From contig JABSSW010000009.1 in assembly GCA_018902385.1 (NCBI GenBank), positions 496,001-560,000 of the forward strand: DNA of 64,000 nt, written 5' to 3'. This document shows, one piece after another, positions 1 to 11,600 of this stretch. This DNA comes from Physcia stellaris. Lineage: Eukaryota > Ascomycota > Lecanoromycetes > Caliciales > Physciaceae. Under the pieces are notes generated by a model, which was given only the letters and a program-made list of their open reading frames with translations, did no database searches and had not been told where the DNA came from. Position numbers and translations under genes: made by a program. Each line of letters begins with the position of its first letter. Position 1 is the first letter of the stretch.

Positions 1-185
1 AATTTCAATTCATTGTAAATTAAATACAATTGCGAATAAATTGACATCATTGTCGATTTAATTTTTTTGATTATAATTTCAACGAAATCGAATGATTCGC
101 GATGTCGACGAACATTTTTCATCGTGTATTTTTTTTTCGTGATGATCGTCAACGTTGTCGATGACGATTTTTTTCATCGTTTCAA

Positions 186-190
186 CAACA
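186..190. repeat. Left target-site duplication, caaca
   Basis: The 5 bp caaca directly precedes the left LTR and is repeated right after the right LTR at 6978-6982. The empty site in copy B (near 52,980) carries a single caaca between the same flanks. Confidence 0.95.
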
Positions 191-385
191 TGTGAGGTGT
201 CATGCATTGATATGGTACTAATACATAACTACACGAGAATATCGAAGTGAAAAGCAAATACATGAAAATCTGACAGAGCATATGTAAGAAATTTGATCAT
301 AAACGAAGCTCGAATCTGCCACCCGATGTGATAAGATAAAAGTGTTAATTTTGTCAAATGTTGAATTCGATGCACGCTCGTCACA
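191..385 (-). repeat. Left LTR (195 bp) of the younger element
   Basis: It begins TGTGA and ends TCACA, a perfect 5 bp inverted terminus. It aligns without gaps with 6783-6977. The two LTRs differ at 20 positions, all transitions, and each difference can be explained by C-to-T change of a C followed by C or T on one strand. Confidence 0.95.
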
Positions 386-546
386 TTATTTCTCGTTTTT
401 TTTCAGTTTCGTTTCGAAGCGACTAATCATTTCTTTCACTTCTCTTATCGACCGGCGATTCGAGAGATATCGTTGACTAAAACGTGAATAATTGAACGAA
501 TCATTGCGAAAGCTGAAATGATCGAAACAGATGCAACAAACGTAAT

Positions 547-1397
547 CTAAAGTCCGAGATCGAAAGAATGACGAAAACGTAAACGAAAACGTAGACGAAA
601 ACGTAGATCATGCGAATGAAAACTTTGATGAGAATTTTGATCGCAGCGAGATGTAAAAAATGATTGATTTTTTGTATGGCGAAAAAGCCGATTTCTCTGA
701 CAAAACAGAAACAAGACGAATCGATTCCGCAAGCGTATGCTGCTGAAAACTCTTCGGATTCGAGCTTTTCGAGACCTGACTAATTGATGTTTTCTGATTG
801 GCTGCAGACATGAAGTAAAAAAATGATTCGTGACTGATAAAAAAAACGTGATTGACTAGATGAACGAGTGTCGAAACGCTGCGAAAAAGCAAAGCATTTT
901 CGATGCGAATGTAAATCAAATGACCTAGACTTTTCATGAAATCTGCGAATCAGATCATCGATGATGAAATAAGATTTTTGAATGTGAAATTCTTGATGTT
1001 TTCGTACAAATGTTCGAAAAAATGAAGCCGTAAATGTAAGTGAATTGACTGATAGTTTCTTCATCGATTTCGATGTGATATTGAGTGTCGCAATAGAAAG
1101 ATGCGAACACTTTGATGATACTGATTCAGATATCGATGTAAATGTTGCAGCGAAGATCGACGAAGCAAACGAATAAACGACTGCTAATTTCTTCATGATT
1201 TTGTACGTGAATTCTGGTGTGAAAGCTCGAAAATTCGAATCCTTTGATGTGACAGCCGAAATGACAAATTTCTGAGCATGATGCTCGCGTATGTGCTCGT
1301 GAAACTTGTTTTTGAAATTGAAATCTGCATCGCAATGCTTGCAAATAACTTTCGAGCTCGTACAATGAAATTGAGTATGTTTTAACAGACGACTCAT
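547..1397 (-). pseudogene. Degraded C2H2 zinc-finger module 1 of the element's Gag-like protein
   Basis: Read on the minus strand, an open stretch starts at 1397 and shows CKHCDADFNFKNKFHEHIRE..H, a C-x2-C...H-x3-H finger, near residues 19-40. It then has a Thr/Ser-rich linker and the module RKHQEFHIQKSY. The frame shifts near 900, and the C-terminal part continues in another frame (608-937) with SAANQKTSISQ and AESIRLVSVLSEKSA. The tail near 560-620 is an RLRF repeat. Similar fingers occur in copy B and in the 28-32 kb element. Function is inferred as a retroelement structural or nucleic-acid-binding protein. Confidence 0.55.
573..612. repeat. Short 12 bp tandem repeat
   Basis: About three copies of a gaaaacgtagac-like unit lie here. 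On the minus strand they encode alternating basic and hydrophobic RLRF residues at the end of the first C2H2 module. Confidence 0.7.
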
Positions 1398-1719
1398 TGA
1401 CGAGAAATGAGCGAAACATTCAACGCACGAGTGATATTGCGGCGAAGAATTTGAAATAAAAATAAATGTAATAAATGATTGATTCAGTGTTTTCGGTGCG
1501 AATTCAATGAAGATAGAAAATGCACATGCTAAATCTTTGCCGAAGTTCTGTATGATGATGAAACTTGATTGATTATTGAATCATGCGAAAGCAAAATTCC
1601 GAAAACATTTGAGCAATAAATCGAGCACATCTGACTCTCGATATTGATGTTGAATTTGCTGAAGATGTTAATGTAAATGTTTCGCATTAATGTAGATGTT
1701 GAATTCTTGCAACATCAAA

Positions 1720-2129
1720 TCGATTATACGATGAAACGAGCAATTTCGTCATGTTGATAAAATCTTCGCAACAACGTTTAATGCATTGATACTTACGCAT
1801 ATGCGAAAGTTGATGTGTACATTGCATTCAACAAAGCGTGAGTGTAATGAATCTTCTGAAAGATGATCAATTCATACAATTTTTTACGAGTAGCTCCGGC
1901 GACAGTTAGTAAGCAAACAATGAGAATTTTCGAAAATTTCAGACCGATTATATCGTGAAACAAGCAGTTTCATCACATTAGTAGAATCAACGTAACAACG
2001 ATTAACGCATCGATATTTGAATGCATGCGATAATCGATGTGTACGATTCATCTAATAGAACGTGTATGAAATAAATTTTCTGAAAAATAGATAGTTCTTG
2101 CGAGTCTTATAAATAGCTTCGGTGAGATA
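1720..2129. repeat. Diverged tandem duplication, period about 224 bp
   Basis: Segments 1720-1912 and 1944-2129 can be aligned throughout: both start cgattata, share gatgtgtac and end in a tagcttcgg/tagctccgg block. The differences are mostly transitions. The segment separates the two larger C2H2 direct repeats, and no open frame is evident. Confidence 0.65.
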
Positions 2130-2157
2130 ATAAGACATTAATGTAAACGTTTATTTT

Positions 2158-3320
2158 TCGTCTTTTCTCAATTTCGTTTCGAAGCGACAAATTCATTACT
2201 TTTATCGAATGACACGACCAATGACCGAAACGACTTGTTCGTAAGCGTTAACGCAGCTCGTTTTTGTAACTGAAACGGTCGAAACGAATGCGAAAACAAG
2301 AAAAAAGGCCGAAAAAAGACGAAAAAATACGAGAATTAAAAAAAAAGTTTCTACAGAAACACGAGACTTCGAAGACTTCGATTTGTAAAAGTCTAAGATT
2401 TGCAAAGATTTGTTCCTGACGCAAAAAACATTTGTCGATTTGTACGATAAATTGACCAATTTCTCAGACAAGTTTTTGCTGAAAACAATGCGAATTGATT
2501 CCGTAAACTTGTGCTGATTCAAACTCTTCGATTTTGAGCTTTTCGAATCTTGACTAATCGACGATTTTTGAGTGATTGTAAACTTGAAATAGATCGTCAT
2601 TTGCGACTGTTCTGAGAAAAATTCCCGGAAAGAAACGTTATTTTGGCCTGAAAACAGACTTTTTCTTCTGAATTTCTCATCGAACATCTCGGACAGATTT
2701 TCGATCGTGAGGTAAGACTTCTTTGAAGAAATTGAACGTGATCGATCGAATTGACGAAAATCAAAGCTTTGCGAAAAACGACAACGATTTTGATGCTGTT
2801 GCAAACCAAATGATGTAAACTTTTCAACAAACATGCGATGCAAATCATTCATAATCAAATAAGATTTCTGAATGTGAAATTCTTGATGTTTTCGAACTGA
2901 TGTATACGATGAAGTAAATGGAAAAGTGAGTAAACAATTGACGACTGCGCTCTTCATCGACTTTGAATTGATTTTGTATGATGCAATCGGGAAATCCGAA
3001 CGCGTCGATGCGATGACTGATTCGAAGATTGTTGAAAGTCAGAATTTTTGACTTTTTGATGTTGCAAAGAAAATAAATGATTTTTGCGAAATAAGCGAAA
3101 CAAGCAAACGGATGCCTGTTGACTTTTCAATGATTTTGTATGTGAGTTCTGATGTGAAGGCTCGAAAATTCAAGCTCTTGACGAGCTTTCGAACATAATG
3201 TTCGCGTACATGCTTGTGAAACTTGTTATTGAAATTGAATATCTTGTTGCAACGTCGACATGTTGCTGATCTTTTCGTTGATTTCGACTTGATTTCAGAT
3301 GTCGCAATCGGGAAATTCAA
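2158..3320 (-). pseudogene. Degraded C2H2 zinc-finger module 2 (direct repeat unit 2)
   Basis: The minus strand from 3320 to about 3039 encodes CRRCNKIFNFNNKFHKHVRE..V, a C-x2-C...H-x3 finger whose last His is part of EHY. From 2957 to 2202 it encodes a 251-residue stretch with RKHQEFHIQKSY, LTIENLSEMFDEKF and ISQDSKSSKSKSLNQH. This is the paralogue of the 547-1397 module. A frame break separates the finger from the tail. Unlike relics elsewhere in the compartment, this stretch still contains Gly and Pro codons, which marks a lower mutation load. Confidence 0.55.
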
Positions 3321-3329
3321 ACAAATTGA

Positions 3330-3515
3330 TGAAATTGATCGATTAATAGCTTTTTCAATTCTTGTTTGCTTTTGAGTCTCTTGCTCTTGTTGATGTGCAC
3401 GACGAGCGAGTTGTTGTTCTAATCGATGACGTAATGTTTCATCAAACGAATGAGATTGGAGATAATGCTCTTGAACTGACAGAATATTGATTCGACATTT
3501 GTAACAACGCTTCTT
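3330..3515 (-). pseudogene. Third finger-like segment of the young element
   Basis: The minus strand reads RCYKCRINILSVQEHYLQSH, a C-x2-C...H-x4-H arrangement, followed by a Gln/Arg-rich helix (RHRLEQQLARRAHQQEQET). It lies between module 2 and the next finger block in the same orientation, so it belongs to the same large Gag-like protein. It is too short and interrupted to be functional. Confidence 0.5.
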
Positions 3516-3650
3516 GAAGACTGAAGAGAAAATAAATGATATTTGCGAAACAAACGAAACAAATGAGCAAGTAACAGCTGAATTTTTTTTGCTTTCACAT
3601 ACTGACTTGACTATATCGATTGAGAGAGGTGAGCAGAATTCTGAAAGTTT

Positions 3651-4349
3651 TCAAACAGAGATTTCTTGAGATCTTGATTCGACCGTTTGAGAAAGCGATG
3701 ATTTCGACGAAATAAATGAACATTGAATTGACGTGTTTTCTGTCGAATCTGATACAGTTTCGAATGCAATGAATGAGAAAATGAATTTTCTGATGCAATG
3801 ATTGACCTCGAAAATCATGACAGATTCGGATTTTTGCTTTGATGTTGCAGTAGAGATATCGAGTTTTTGCGAAACAAACGAACATGCAATTATCGACATC
3901 TTCATTGTTTCACATACTAAATTGATTGCATTGATCGAAAGATGAGAGTTCTTGACGAGCTTCGAAACTTGAATTTTCTGATCTTTTGACTCGAGTGTTG
4001 AGGATGAAATTCGCGAAACAAAAAAGCATTGAATTGACTCGTTTTTCATCGACTGTAGTGCATTATTGACTGTCGCAATCGAGAAAATCGAACTCGTTGA
4101 TGAGATAATCGCTTCGGAAATCATCTCAAATTTCGATACGTGCTTTCGTGATGTTGCAAAAAAAGCAAGCGATTCTTGCAGAGCAGGCGAATCGAGCAAA
4201 TCGATAATCGTTGACTTCTCGACGATTTCGCATGCTGATTTGATTGCATTGATCATGAAATTCGAATTGCTGATTCGTTTCTTCGCATGTTGATTACGTA
4301 CATGCTGACGAAATCTTTTTTTGAAATCGAAGCTTGAATCGCAACGCAT
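3651..4349 (-). pseudogene. Fourth finger block of the young element
   Basis: A 232-residue open stretch on the minus strand begins near a finger-like MRCDSSFDFKKRFRQHVRNQ..H, in which one Cys of the pair lies just upstream. It continues with repeated Ser/Ala-rich segments that carry INAIK/INAINLVCE and CSFVSQ/CSFISS paralogous pieces. It is probably part of the same structural protein, with no enzymatic motif visible. Confidence 0.45.
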
Positions 4350-4478
4350 GCAAATGATTTTTTGAACTCTTGCAAATGAGACATTCGCGAAATCGACTCG
4401 TAAGATTTCAATTCACTCACTTAGTGATGCTGATTTCATGATTGTTTGTTTAACAAACCAAATATCGAAAGCAGAATC

Positions 4479-5366
4479 TCAAAAGCAAGTGAGCAACAAC
4501 ATGAGCAGATTTGATTTCCGATACAGACTTTGACATTGCTGAAGATGTTGCAAGAATTTCACGAATTCGCTGAATTGTCGATCTTCACATGTAAAAATTG
4601 AATCGAAAATATCGATATCTTGAAGTGTTGATGTTGATTTTGCAATTTCTTCTGCTTTCAAAGCTTTTGACTTGGCTCGTTTAACATTCTTGATTGCGTT
4701 GAATTTAATCTTCTTCGCGATTTTCAGAGCATTTAGTTTCTGTTGAACAGACGAAATAGACGAAATAATCAAAACAAAAATTGTTAAATTTTCGGAAGTT
4801 TCGCAAACCTCCTCTTCAAGAAATTGCAAAGCTGATTCGTATGCTTGCTGATTTCGAGCATTACATGAAGAATATTGAAGACGATGCGAGTAATAATTCT
4901 CGTAATCTGACTGACATCATTGACAGCACTTTGAGACTGAAATCTCCAACTTCTGTTGTTCCTTTGACGAAGTAAGCGAAACAGCCGAAACGACCAAAGT
5001 AAAATCTGTTGAACTCTCGGGAGTTTCGCACGTTGACTCGAATGCAAGAATTGAAAGAGATGAGCTATTGTCTTGTTTGAAAAAAAATGCATTCGTCAAA
5101 ACTATATCGAATTCATACAAAAAAGTAAATTTCGATTGATCGTTAAATCATTCGAGAGCAAACTTTTCAAAACATGCTGATAATCATTCGAGCATATCTG
5201 ATTCCGAATATTGATTTCGACATTGTTGAAGATGTTGCAGAAAATCCACGACTTCATTGAACAATTCAACATTCAAATTTTCAAAAATGAATTCTGAATA
5301 AAAAACATCGATATGTTGAATCATTGAAGTCATCGTGAAAATTGAAGAGAGACAGTCGATTGACAA
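4479..5366 (-). pseudogene. LQHLQQC repeat region of the young element
   Basis: Two minus-strand pieces (4479-4829 and 5184-5366) end in paralogous segments FSEFVKFLQHLQQC and FNEVVDFLQHLQQC, each followed by a YRKS/YSES tail. The 350 bp between them is broken into short frames. The repetition suggests that a Cys- and His-containing helical unit was duplicated in the ancestral protein. I do not recognise the family. Confidence 0.45.
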
Positions 5367-5459
5367 AAAAATAAATACGTTTTCGAATTGATTTTCGAAT
5401 GAACGAACTGATAAAAATATTGAATATTGAAAAAGATTTTAAAAATCGATATGAGTTTT

Positions 5460-6420
5460 CTGAATTGAAGTGATATTGACTTTATCGCAGAAACTGAAGA
5501 TCAAAATCGATTTGCTAAACAAACAGATGTGATTCTTGAATATTTTCAAACATTTCAAATGATGTTGATATCGAATGCGACGAGAGAGCTTCACTAAAAG
5601 ATTTTAAACGTTGAAAGCTTGATATTGAATCTAACAATGAAACAGAAAACAAATGCTGATTTGCTAGATAAATAAATAAAATATCGAAAGACTCTCGAAT
5701 GAAAAAAATGATTGCAATACTTGATGCTGATGAAAATTCGAACGATTCTTGAAATCGATACTGAGATTATCGCTGAGACCAAAGAGTATGACCGTTCACT
5801 GAGAAAAATAAATATAATTTCGCAATGTTTTTCAAAGAAATAAGTGATCTCGATACTGAGACAATGTGAATATTGAAAATCTCTAAACTCGAAATGATAT
5901 TGACTTTCTGACTGAATATCGAGTCTATCATCGAAGTAGAAAAATAACACTGAATCGATAAATCGATGAGTATGTTTTCGAACGAGCTTTCAAACAAAGA
6001 GAATAACTTCGATGTTGACGTAATGTTGAATCGAAATATGTGAATTTCTTGACTTGATATTTGAGTCAATTCCGAAACTTCCTGATTGAGTATTGAAGCT
6101 ATCGAGCAAATAGAAAAGAACGATGAAATTGCTAATAAAATAAATAAAATTCTGAAAGATTCTCGAAAAAAATAGATGATCCGAATTCGATCGAAAGTTT
6201 TTGATGTAATGATTAAATTTCTGATACCGTAATTTTCGATGAGAGATTCTGAAAAACTGATATTGAATTGATCGCAAAGACTGAAGAAGAAAATCGTTTT
6301 ACTAAGAATGTAAATAGGATTTTCGAAAGATTCTCGAAAAAGAAGAATGTTTCGAGTATTGATGATCAAGAACTTGATTTTTGACTCAACGACGAAGTTA
6401 CTGATCTGATCACTGCTCAA
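5460..6420 (-). pseudogene. Repetitive Ser/Phe-rich N-terminal region of the young element
   Basis: A 217-residue open frame lies at 6420-5767 on the minus strand, with a further broken part to about 5460. It contains repeated LLFRESFENP, YFFRESFRIL and LFESSFENIL segments. At the DNA level related units start near 5472, 5621, 5756, 5912, 6084 and 6258, a period of roughly 135-175 bp. Phe is abundant because Pro (CCN) and Ser (TCC/TCT) codons drift to TTN under this mutation, so the ancestor was probably Pro/Ser-rich and disordered. It still contains Gly, Pro and Trp. Confidence 0.45.
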
Positions 6421-6782
6421 ATATTTCTGATATGATATTTTCTTGACGTAAAAAGTTTTGTTGACTTAATGACTTAAATCTGCTTTTTGATACTGATAAA
6501 TTTGTTTGACGACTATTTTTGCAATTCGTTCTTCGATGAATTTTGTTTGATACATCGGCTTTCGCGATAAACACTTTCTTGAAAATTCTGTACAACATTA
6601 AAGCGAGCTATGCTTTTTATTTTTTTTTGTTGATCCGCTGAATAGAGTCGAGCCTCGTTGTTCAGCCTGACTTTGAAAAAAAAGAGTGACGTCTTAGATC
6701 TTCGCATTGAATTTGAGATTTTGTTTATTGAATAAATTGTCGTATCTCGAGCAGCCTGAAAAAATGAATGACTTCGATATAA

Positions 6783-6977
6783 TGTGAAATGTCATGCATT
6801 GATATGATACTAATACATAACTACACGAGAATATCGAAGTGGGGAGCAAATACATGAAAACTTGACAAAGCATATGTAGAAGATTTGATCATAAACGAAA
6901 CCCGAACCTGCCACCCGATGTGATAAGATAAGAGTGTTAGTTCTGCCAAATGTTGAATCCGATGCACGCTCGTCACA
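6783..6977 (-). repeat. Right LTR (195 bp) of the younger element
   Basis: This is the partner of 191-385, with the same TGTGA...TCACA ends. It keeps GGGG, CCC and CCT blocks that are AAAA, CTC and TCT in the left LTR, showing that each LTR was mutated independently after insertion. Confidence 0.95.
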
Positions 6978-6982
6978 CAACA
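6978..6982. repeat. Right target-site duplication, caaca
   Basis: This matches 186-190. Removing 191-6982 recreates ttcaacaacaaacg, which is exactly the sequence found in copy B. Confidence 0.95.
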
Positions 6983-8160
6983 AACGTTTTCATTTTTTTA
7001 CGTCATTTTCGAATTTGATCAATCGTTTTTGATTATCGTTGATTATTTCTGTGTATTAACGTAACGCGTGATCACGTATGCAATTATAAAAATTTGTTCG
7101 AATCACATCAACATTTTTGAACAATGTCATATTTTTAATTTTTTCAATGTAAAAATGAACATTTCGAAAATAAATGTTTTTGTTCGAATGTTCGATCGAA
7201 TTGTCGATAATAACGTTCTTTTTTTCGTATCACGAATCAAAAAATTTTGTTTTTTGAATATTTTATTTAACGTCATCGTCATTGTCAAAAGATTCGATTG
7301 AATTTGATAATTCGACGAATTTTGAAAATTTTGTTTGAATGTTGTTTTTGATATTTTCGAACAAAATTTGAAATGTTTGTCATTGCTGTTGAATGAATTC
7401 AATGTTTTGTCAATTGTTATTTTCATTCGTCATGTCTGTATTAGATGCGAAAGTAAATTCGATATTTTTTGTGTTTCGAAAAATAATATTCAACGAGATT
7501 ATGATGTTGTTTCGTCGTTGAAAAAACGAAATCGACGAGATAATTTGAAATCTACGACGTAAATTTTTCGAAATATGAATGTAAAAAATATTAAAAAAAA
7601 TATTTGCAATCGTCGATTTTAAATCAAAAATAAATGACGTAACACGATCATTGATTCAATCGAAAAATGATTGATTATTTCGATAAATTTCTGTGACGAT
7701 CACGAAAATTTTAAAATTTTTGCGAAAGCGAATTTTGTCGACGATTCATTTTGTTGAATAAACAATGTTTGTCGAGATTGAATGATTAATAATTGACAAC
7801 GATGTTGATTTAAAACAATTAATTACGATGTTGTTCACAGTAATTTTTGTCGATGTATTAACAAAATAAATTGAATTAATTGTATCGATGTAATCGAATA
7901 ACTCAAACGCAATGCGAATGATTTGTAATGTAAAAACAATCAAAATGATTTAAAAAAAAATGATGTGTCGTATTGAAATTTGAAATAAAAAAATGATAAA
8001 CAAAACAAGAAAAAAGAAACGAGTTGAAATTTTCAAAATAATTGAACAAGTTTTCTGTTGTTGAAAAAACAAATGAAATCGTTGAATTGAAATTGTTCGA
8101 ATCAAACAAAAATTCGACGATAAATTGACATTCAAATGCGTCGTCATTGAACGATGACAA
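6983..8160 (-). pseudogene. Degraded gag of copy A
   Basis: On the minus strand an ATG near 8158 opens a frame with SFNDDAFE.QFIVEFLFDSNN, and 53949-54164 in copy B starts the same way. The reading continues in pieces at 7746-7943 (VNTSTKITVNNIVI) and 7127-7426 (LIRDTKK.TLLSTIRSNIRT). The conserved start just downstream of the LTR supports a gag-type first product. The frame is broken by indels and contains no Gly, Pro or Trp. Confidence 0.55.
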
Positions 8161-8472
8161 TGCGAATTTTCACGAAAAATCGAAATGTTTTGAATATTTG
8201 AAAAAGAAATCAATCGTCTTTGCTGAAAATTGTAAAAAGAATGAAAAATTTGATTGAAATTTTTATTTTCAACTGAATGTCTATTGCTGATGATTGATTT
8301 CGATCGACACGTCAAATCGAAAAAGCAATAAAGTTTTCGACGATAACAACGACGACAATGATGAATAATTGACATTTTAAAATCGTGTGTTATTTCGAGA
8401 ATTGATACGTCAAAAACAATTGATAATGTCGATTTGTTTACGTACGATCATCGTTTGAATGATGTTATCAAT

Positions 8473-8666
8473 TGTTAAACGTGATGTGTGAATTGATTGC
8501 TTTAAAAATTATGAACGACGAAATGTCAATTTATGTACAATAATTGCGAATCAATTGTTTGATCATCATTTATTTAATATGAAACGATAACAGAATCTTT
8601 GTCAAATGTTTTGCAAAAATATTCGATTTAATTTCAGATTATTCAATTTGATTTTGTGTCATAACA
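8473..8666 (-). repeat. LTR of copy A (194 bp)
   Basis: This aligns with 47234-47427 and 54489-54682. It starts TGTTAAAC, against TGTTATG in the other two, and ends CATAACA. It is the 5' LTR of the minus-strand copy A. Confidence 0.9.
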
Positions 8667-11600
8667 ATGACGTTCAAACGTGTTCATGAAAAAATGAATG
8701 AATTGATTTTTGCAACTTGAAATTTCAAAATTGAAAAAAATAAATAAAAATTAAAAATTATCTTGTCATGATTTAATAAATCTTTAAATTTTCGTTTAAC
8801 ACGAATATATATCAACAACGACAAAAAGCAAATTTATTTAAAATGTTTTATTTTTTTGTTCAACAATTTGCGACGAATTAACGAATCATTCATCAAATGA
8901 CAACATATTCACAATAAAAAATTATGAATTGTAACGACGAATATATGTGAAAAACAAATTCATGATATTTATTAAATTTTTTTTAATTTATGATTAATAT
9001 TTTAATATTTTTGCAAATTTCGAAAAATATTTCGTCAATGTCGATTCGTTCAAAACGTGACAACAATATATTCAAACGATTATAATTTTTTGTCGAATTT
9101 ATTTTGATCGAACAATTCAAATCGAATACAAAAATCATTCATTAAAAAAATTAATGAAAAATTTATCGAAACAATTCATCAAAAATGACTTGAAATTGAT
9201 AATAAATCAGTTATTTTTCAATTTATCGATTCGTCATTGAACTATTCATAAATTTCGATTCTGAATTATTTCAGATTTGAATGTACATTGCATTTTGATA
9301 AACAAAAATGTCTTTTTGAAATTCGAAAAAAATTTCAATTTAATCGAATTTACACATTTTAACATCAATCGAAATGAAATGAAACAATTTCTGTTAAAAG
9401 TCGCAATAAAATAAATCATTTCGAACGAATAAATATCAAAAATTAATTATAATTTTAATGCGCAAAATCAAAACGATCGACATTTAAATGTTTGTTTAAA
9501 CGTTCGAACATGAAATGTACGATTTTCGAATATAAACAATTTATCGACGAAAAAAAACAAACGAAATATGCAAAAAAATGATAAACAATCAATAAAAAAT
9601 TAATTGAATTTTAATTAACATAACGAAAATCGATTTCATCGTACAAATTTCACATTCGATGAACACAATAATGTCATATCATTTGCACGATTTCGATTTG
9701 TATTTTCGATCACGAATATTAATAATTCAATTTTATTTACATCGACGAAAAATTTGAATTCGATTTATTCAATTTTCAATTTATCGTCGAATTTTTGTAT
9801 TTTCAAATTGCAATCAAAATTTTTCGTTTCGTTCAATAAATTAAATTTGAATTTGACATCAAATTCATTTTCAAATTACACAATTTCATTTTTTGATGCA
9901 ATTTCGAAAAAAAAATTTCGCGAATCGTCAACGAAAAAAATTCGATTCGATATTCAAAATCAAACAACGAAACAAAAACAAATTTTGCGATTTATTGAAA
10001 TTGAAAAAATTCGAATCGAAAATGAACGTGTTCAATTGAAATTGAATAAAATCAAATTAAAACAAAATGAACGACGTTTGACACATAAAATAAATAAAAA
10101 AGTTTGAACAAAACAAAAACTAATAAAACATTAATAATTATTATATCAGTTTTCATTTTAATTCAAAATTCAATTCAATGTTTATTAATGAGTTTTTGTT
10201 TAAATAAATTTGACATTTGAAATTAAAATTTCATTTCGAAAAAATCAAAAAAAAACTAATTATGAAATAATTAGAAGTTTTACAATTTAATTTCAATTTT
10301 AATCAAATACAAAATTTGTCGTGATTATTCGAAAATTTAATAAATTTCGAAAATTAATTGTTGTATTAATTATTTTTACTGTGTTCGATGATAATTTAAA
10401 AAAATTTATTTTGAATTGATATAAAATAAAAAACATTATACAATTAACAAATTTTATTAATTATAAATTTAAATCAATAAAAAATAACATCACAAAAAAA
10501 ATTTTTAACAATGAATACAAAAATATTTCGAATTGAATTTTATTTAAATGATACAATATTTAAATTGACAATTTTAAATAAAACAAAATTAAATAATTTT
10601 TTAAATTTATCAATATTTATATTGAAAATAAAATTTCGAATTCTATTTATTATAATTTGTAAATTATTGTTTATGTTATCGAAAAAAAATTAAAATAATA
10701 TTGAAAAAATAAAAAAATATTAAAAACAATTTCAATTAAATATAATAACAAAATACATAAATTTTTTTTAATTTAAAAAAACTAATGAAAAACAATTATA
10801 ACATTATAAAATAATCTTTATTATATAAATAGAAATATTTAAAAAAACAATAAAAATGTTCATCTATTGTGTTTTTTCGAAATTAAAAAATTAAAAAATT
10901 AAAAAATTAATAAAGTTAAAGTTTGTTGATCAATGTTAAATTACATGATTAAAACGTTTGAAAAAAATAATTAATTTTTTATTAATCAGATTGAAATCAA
11001 TCGATTTGTATAAAAAATTTGTTTCAAAAATTCGAATATATTACAAAACACATGTTTACAATGAAAATTCTGATTTTCGATTTTATTCACGCGCGAATTC
11101 AATAATTTACATGACAAATTGAAATAACGTTTTATTGATTTTTTTTCGAAAACACGCGAATTGAATTTCAAAAATGATTATTAATTTTCTATTATTAATA
11201 TTAAATTCTAAATGTTTTTATTAAAATTTGTAATTAATTTTTTATCAATTGAATTGACAATTCAAATTTTAATAATTTTTGTTTTGCACATCGATTTTTT
11301 TTTTTCGTTGATTTTTTCAAAAACACATACATGCGAAAACTATTAATGAATACGAAAATGTGAAATCAATTAAATTTTTTCGAATGATCGTCAAAATTTA
11401 ATGCGTAAACTAATTAACTTTCGAAAAAAATAAACGAAATTTTTGCATTACTAATTTTCTATCGAATTAATTGCATTGAAATTAATACGAAACATTCGAT
11501 ATGCGACGTTTATCAAATTATTTTTGATTTTAATTTGAATTTCGATTTCGTTGATTAAATTCGTTTTGATTAATTGCAAAATTTTAAATTTTGAACAGAA

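Larger units (their letters stand above)
391..1400 (-). repeat. Direct repeat, unit 1 (C2H2 module)
   Basis: This unit is similar to 2158-3300. Both start near a shared tttcgtttcgaagcgac stretch. Both encode on the minus strand, in the same order, a C2H2 finger, a YKI-containing linker, RKHQEFHIQKSY, and a C-terminal region with ISQ.SKS and AESIR or TESIR. It looks like an internal tandem duplication in the young element, diverged by indels and transitions. Confidence 0.75.
191..6977 (-). mobile_element. Younger non-autonomous LTR element with a C2H2-rich Gag-like ORF
   Basis: The element is 6787 bp with 195 bp LTRs and a 5 bp target duplication. Coding traces on the minus strand run from about 6420 to 550: a Ser/Thr-rich repetitive stretch, paralogous segments containing LQHLQQC, then several C-x2-C...H-x3/4-H fingers. 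I see no reverse transcriptase, RNase H or integrase trace. It keeps many CT/AG dinucleotides and some CC/GG, so it has been mutated less than the copy it sits in. It probably depends on enzymes of another element. A rearranged element that lost pol is the alternative. Confidence 0.75.
1..8666 (-). mobile_element. Ty3/gypsy element copy A, 5' part, split by a younger insertion
   Basis: Segments 1-190 and 6983-8666 align end to end with 52799-54682 of copy B. The element lies on the minus strand, with its 5' LTR at 8473-8666 and its gag leader running leftwards out of the window. A 6.8 kb LTR element sits at 191-6977 with a 5 bp target duplication. Only the LTR and the N-terminal gag region lie inside the window; protease, RT and integrase would lie to the left. 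It is fully CpY-depleted outside the insertion. Confidence 0.88.

Noticed and set aside
191-6977. APOBEC-style editing during reverse transcription as the source of the mutations
   Set aside because: Mutations fall on both strands, and the context depends on the base after C, whereas APOBEC preference concerns the base before C. The piggyBac-like DNA transposon is also affected.
7068-7301. Plus-strand frame conserved between copy A (7068-7301) and copy B (53069-53302)
   Set aside because: Both are copies of the same repeat and the gag reading is on the opposite strand. Conservation reflects common descent and the lack of stops under this mutation regime.
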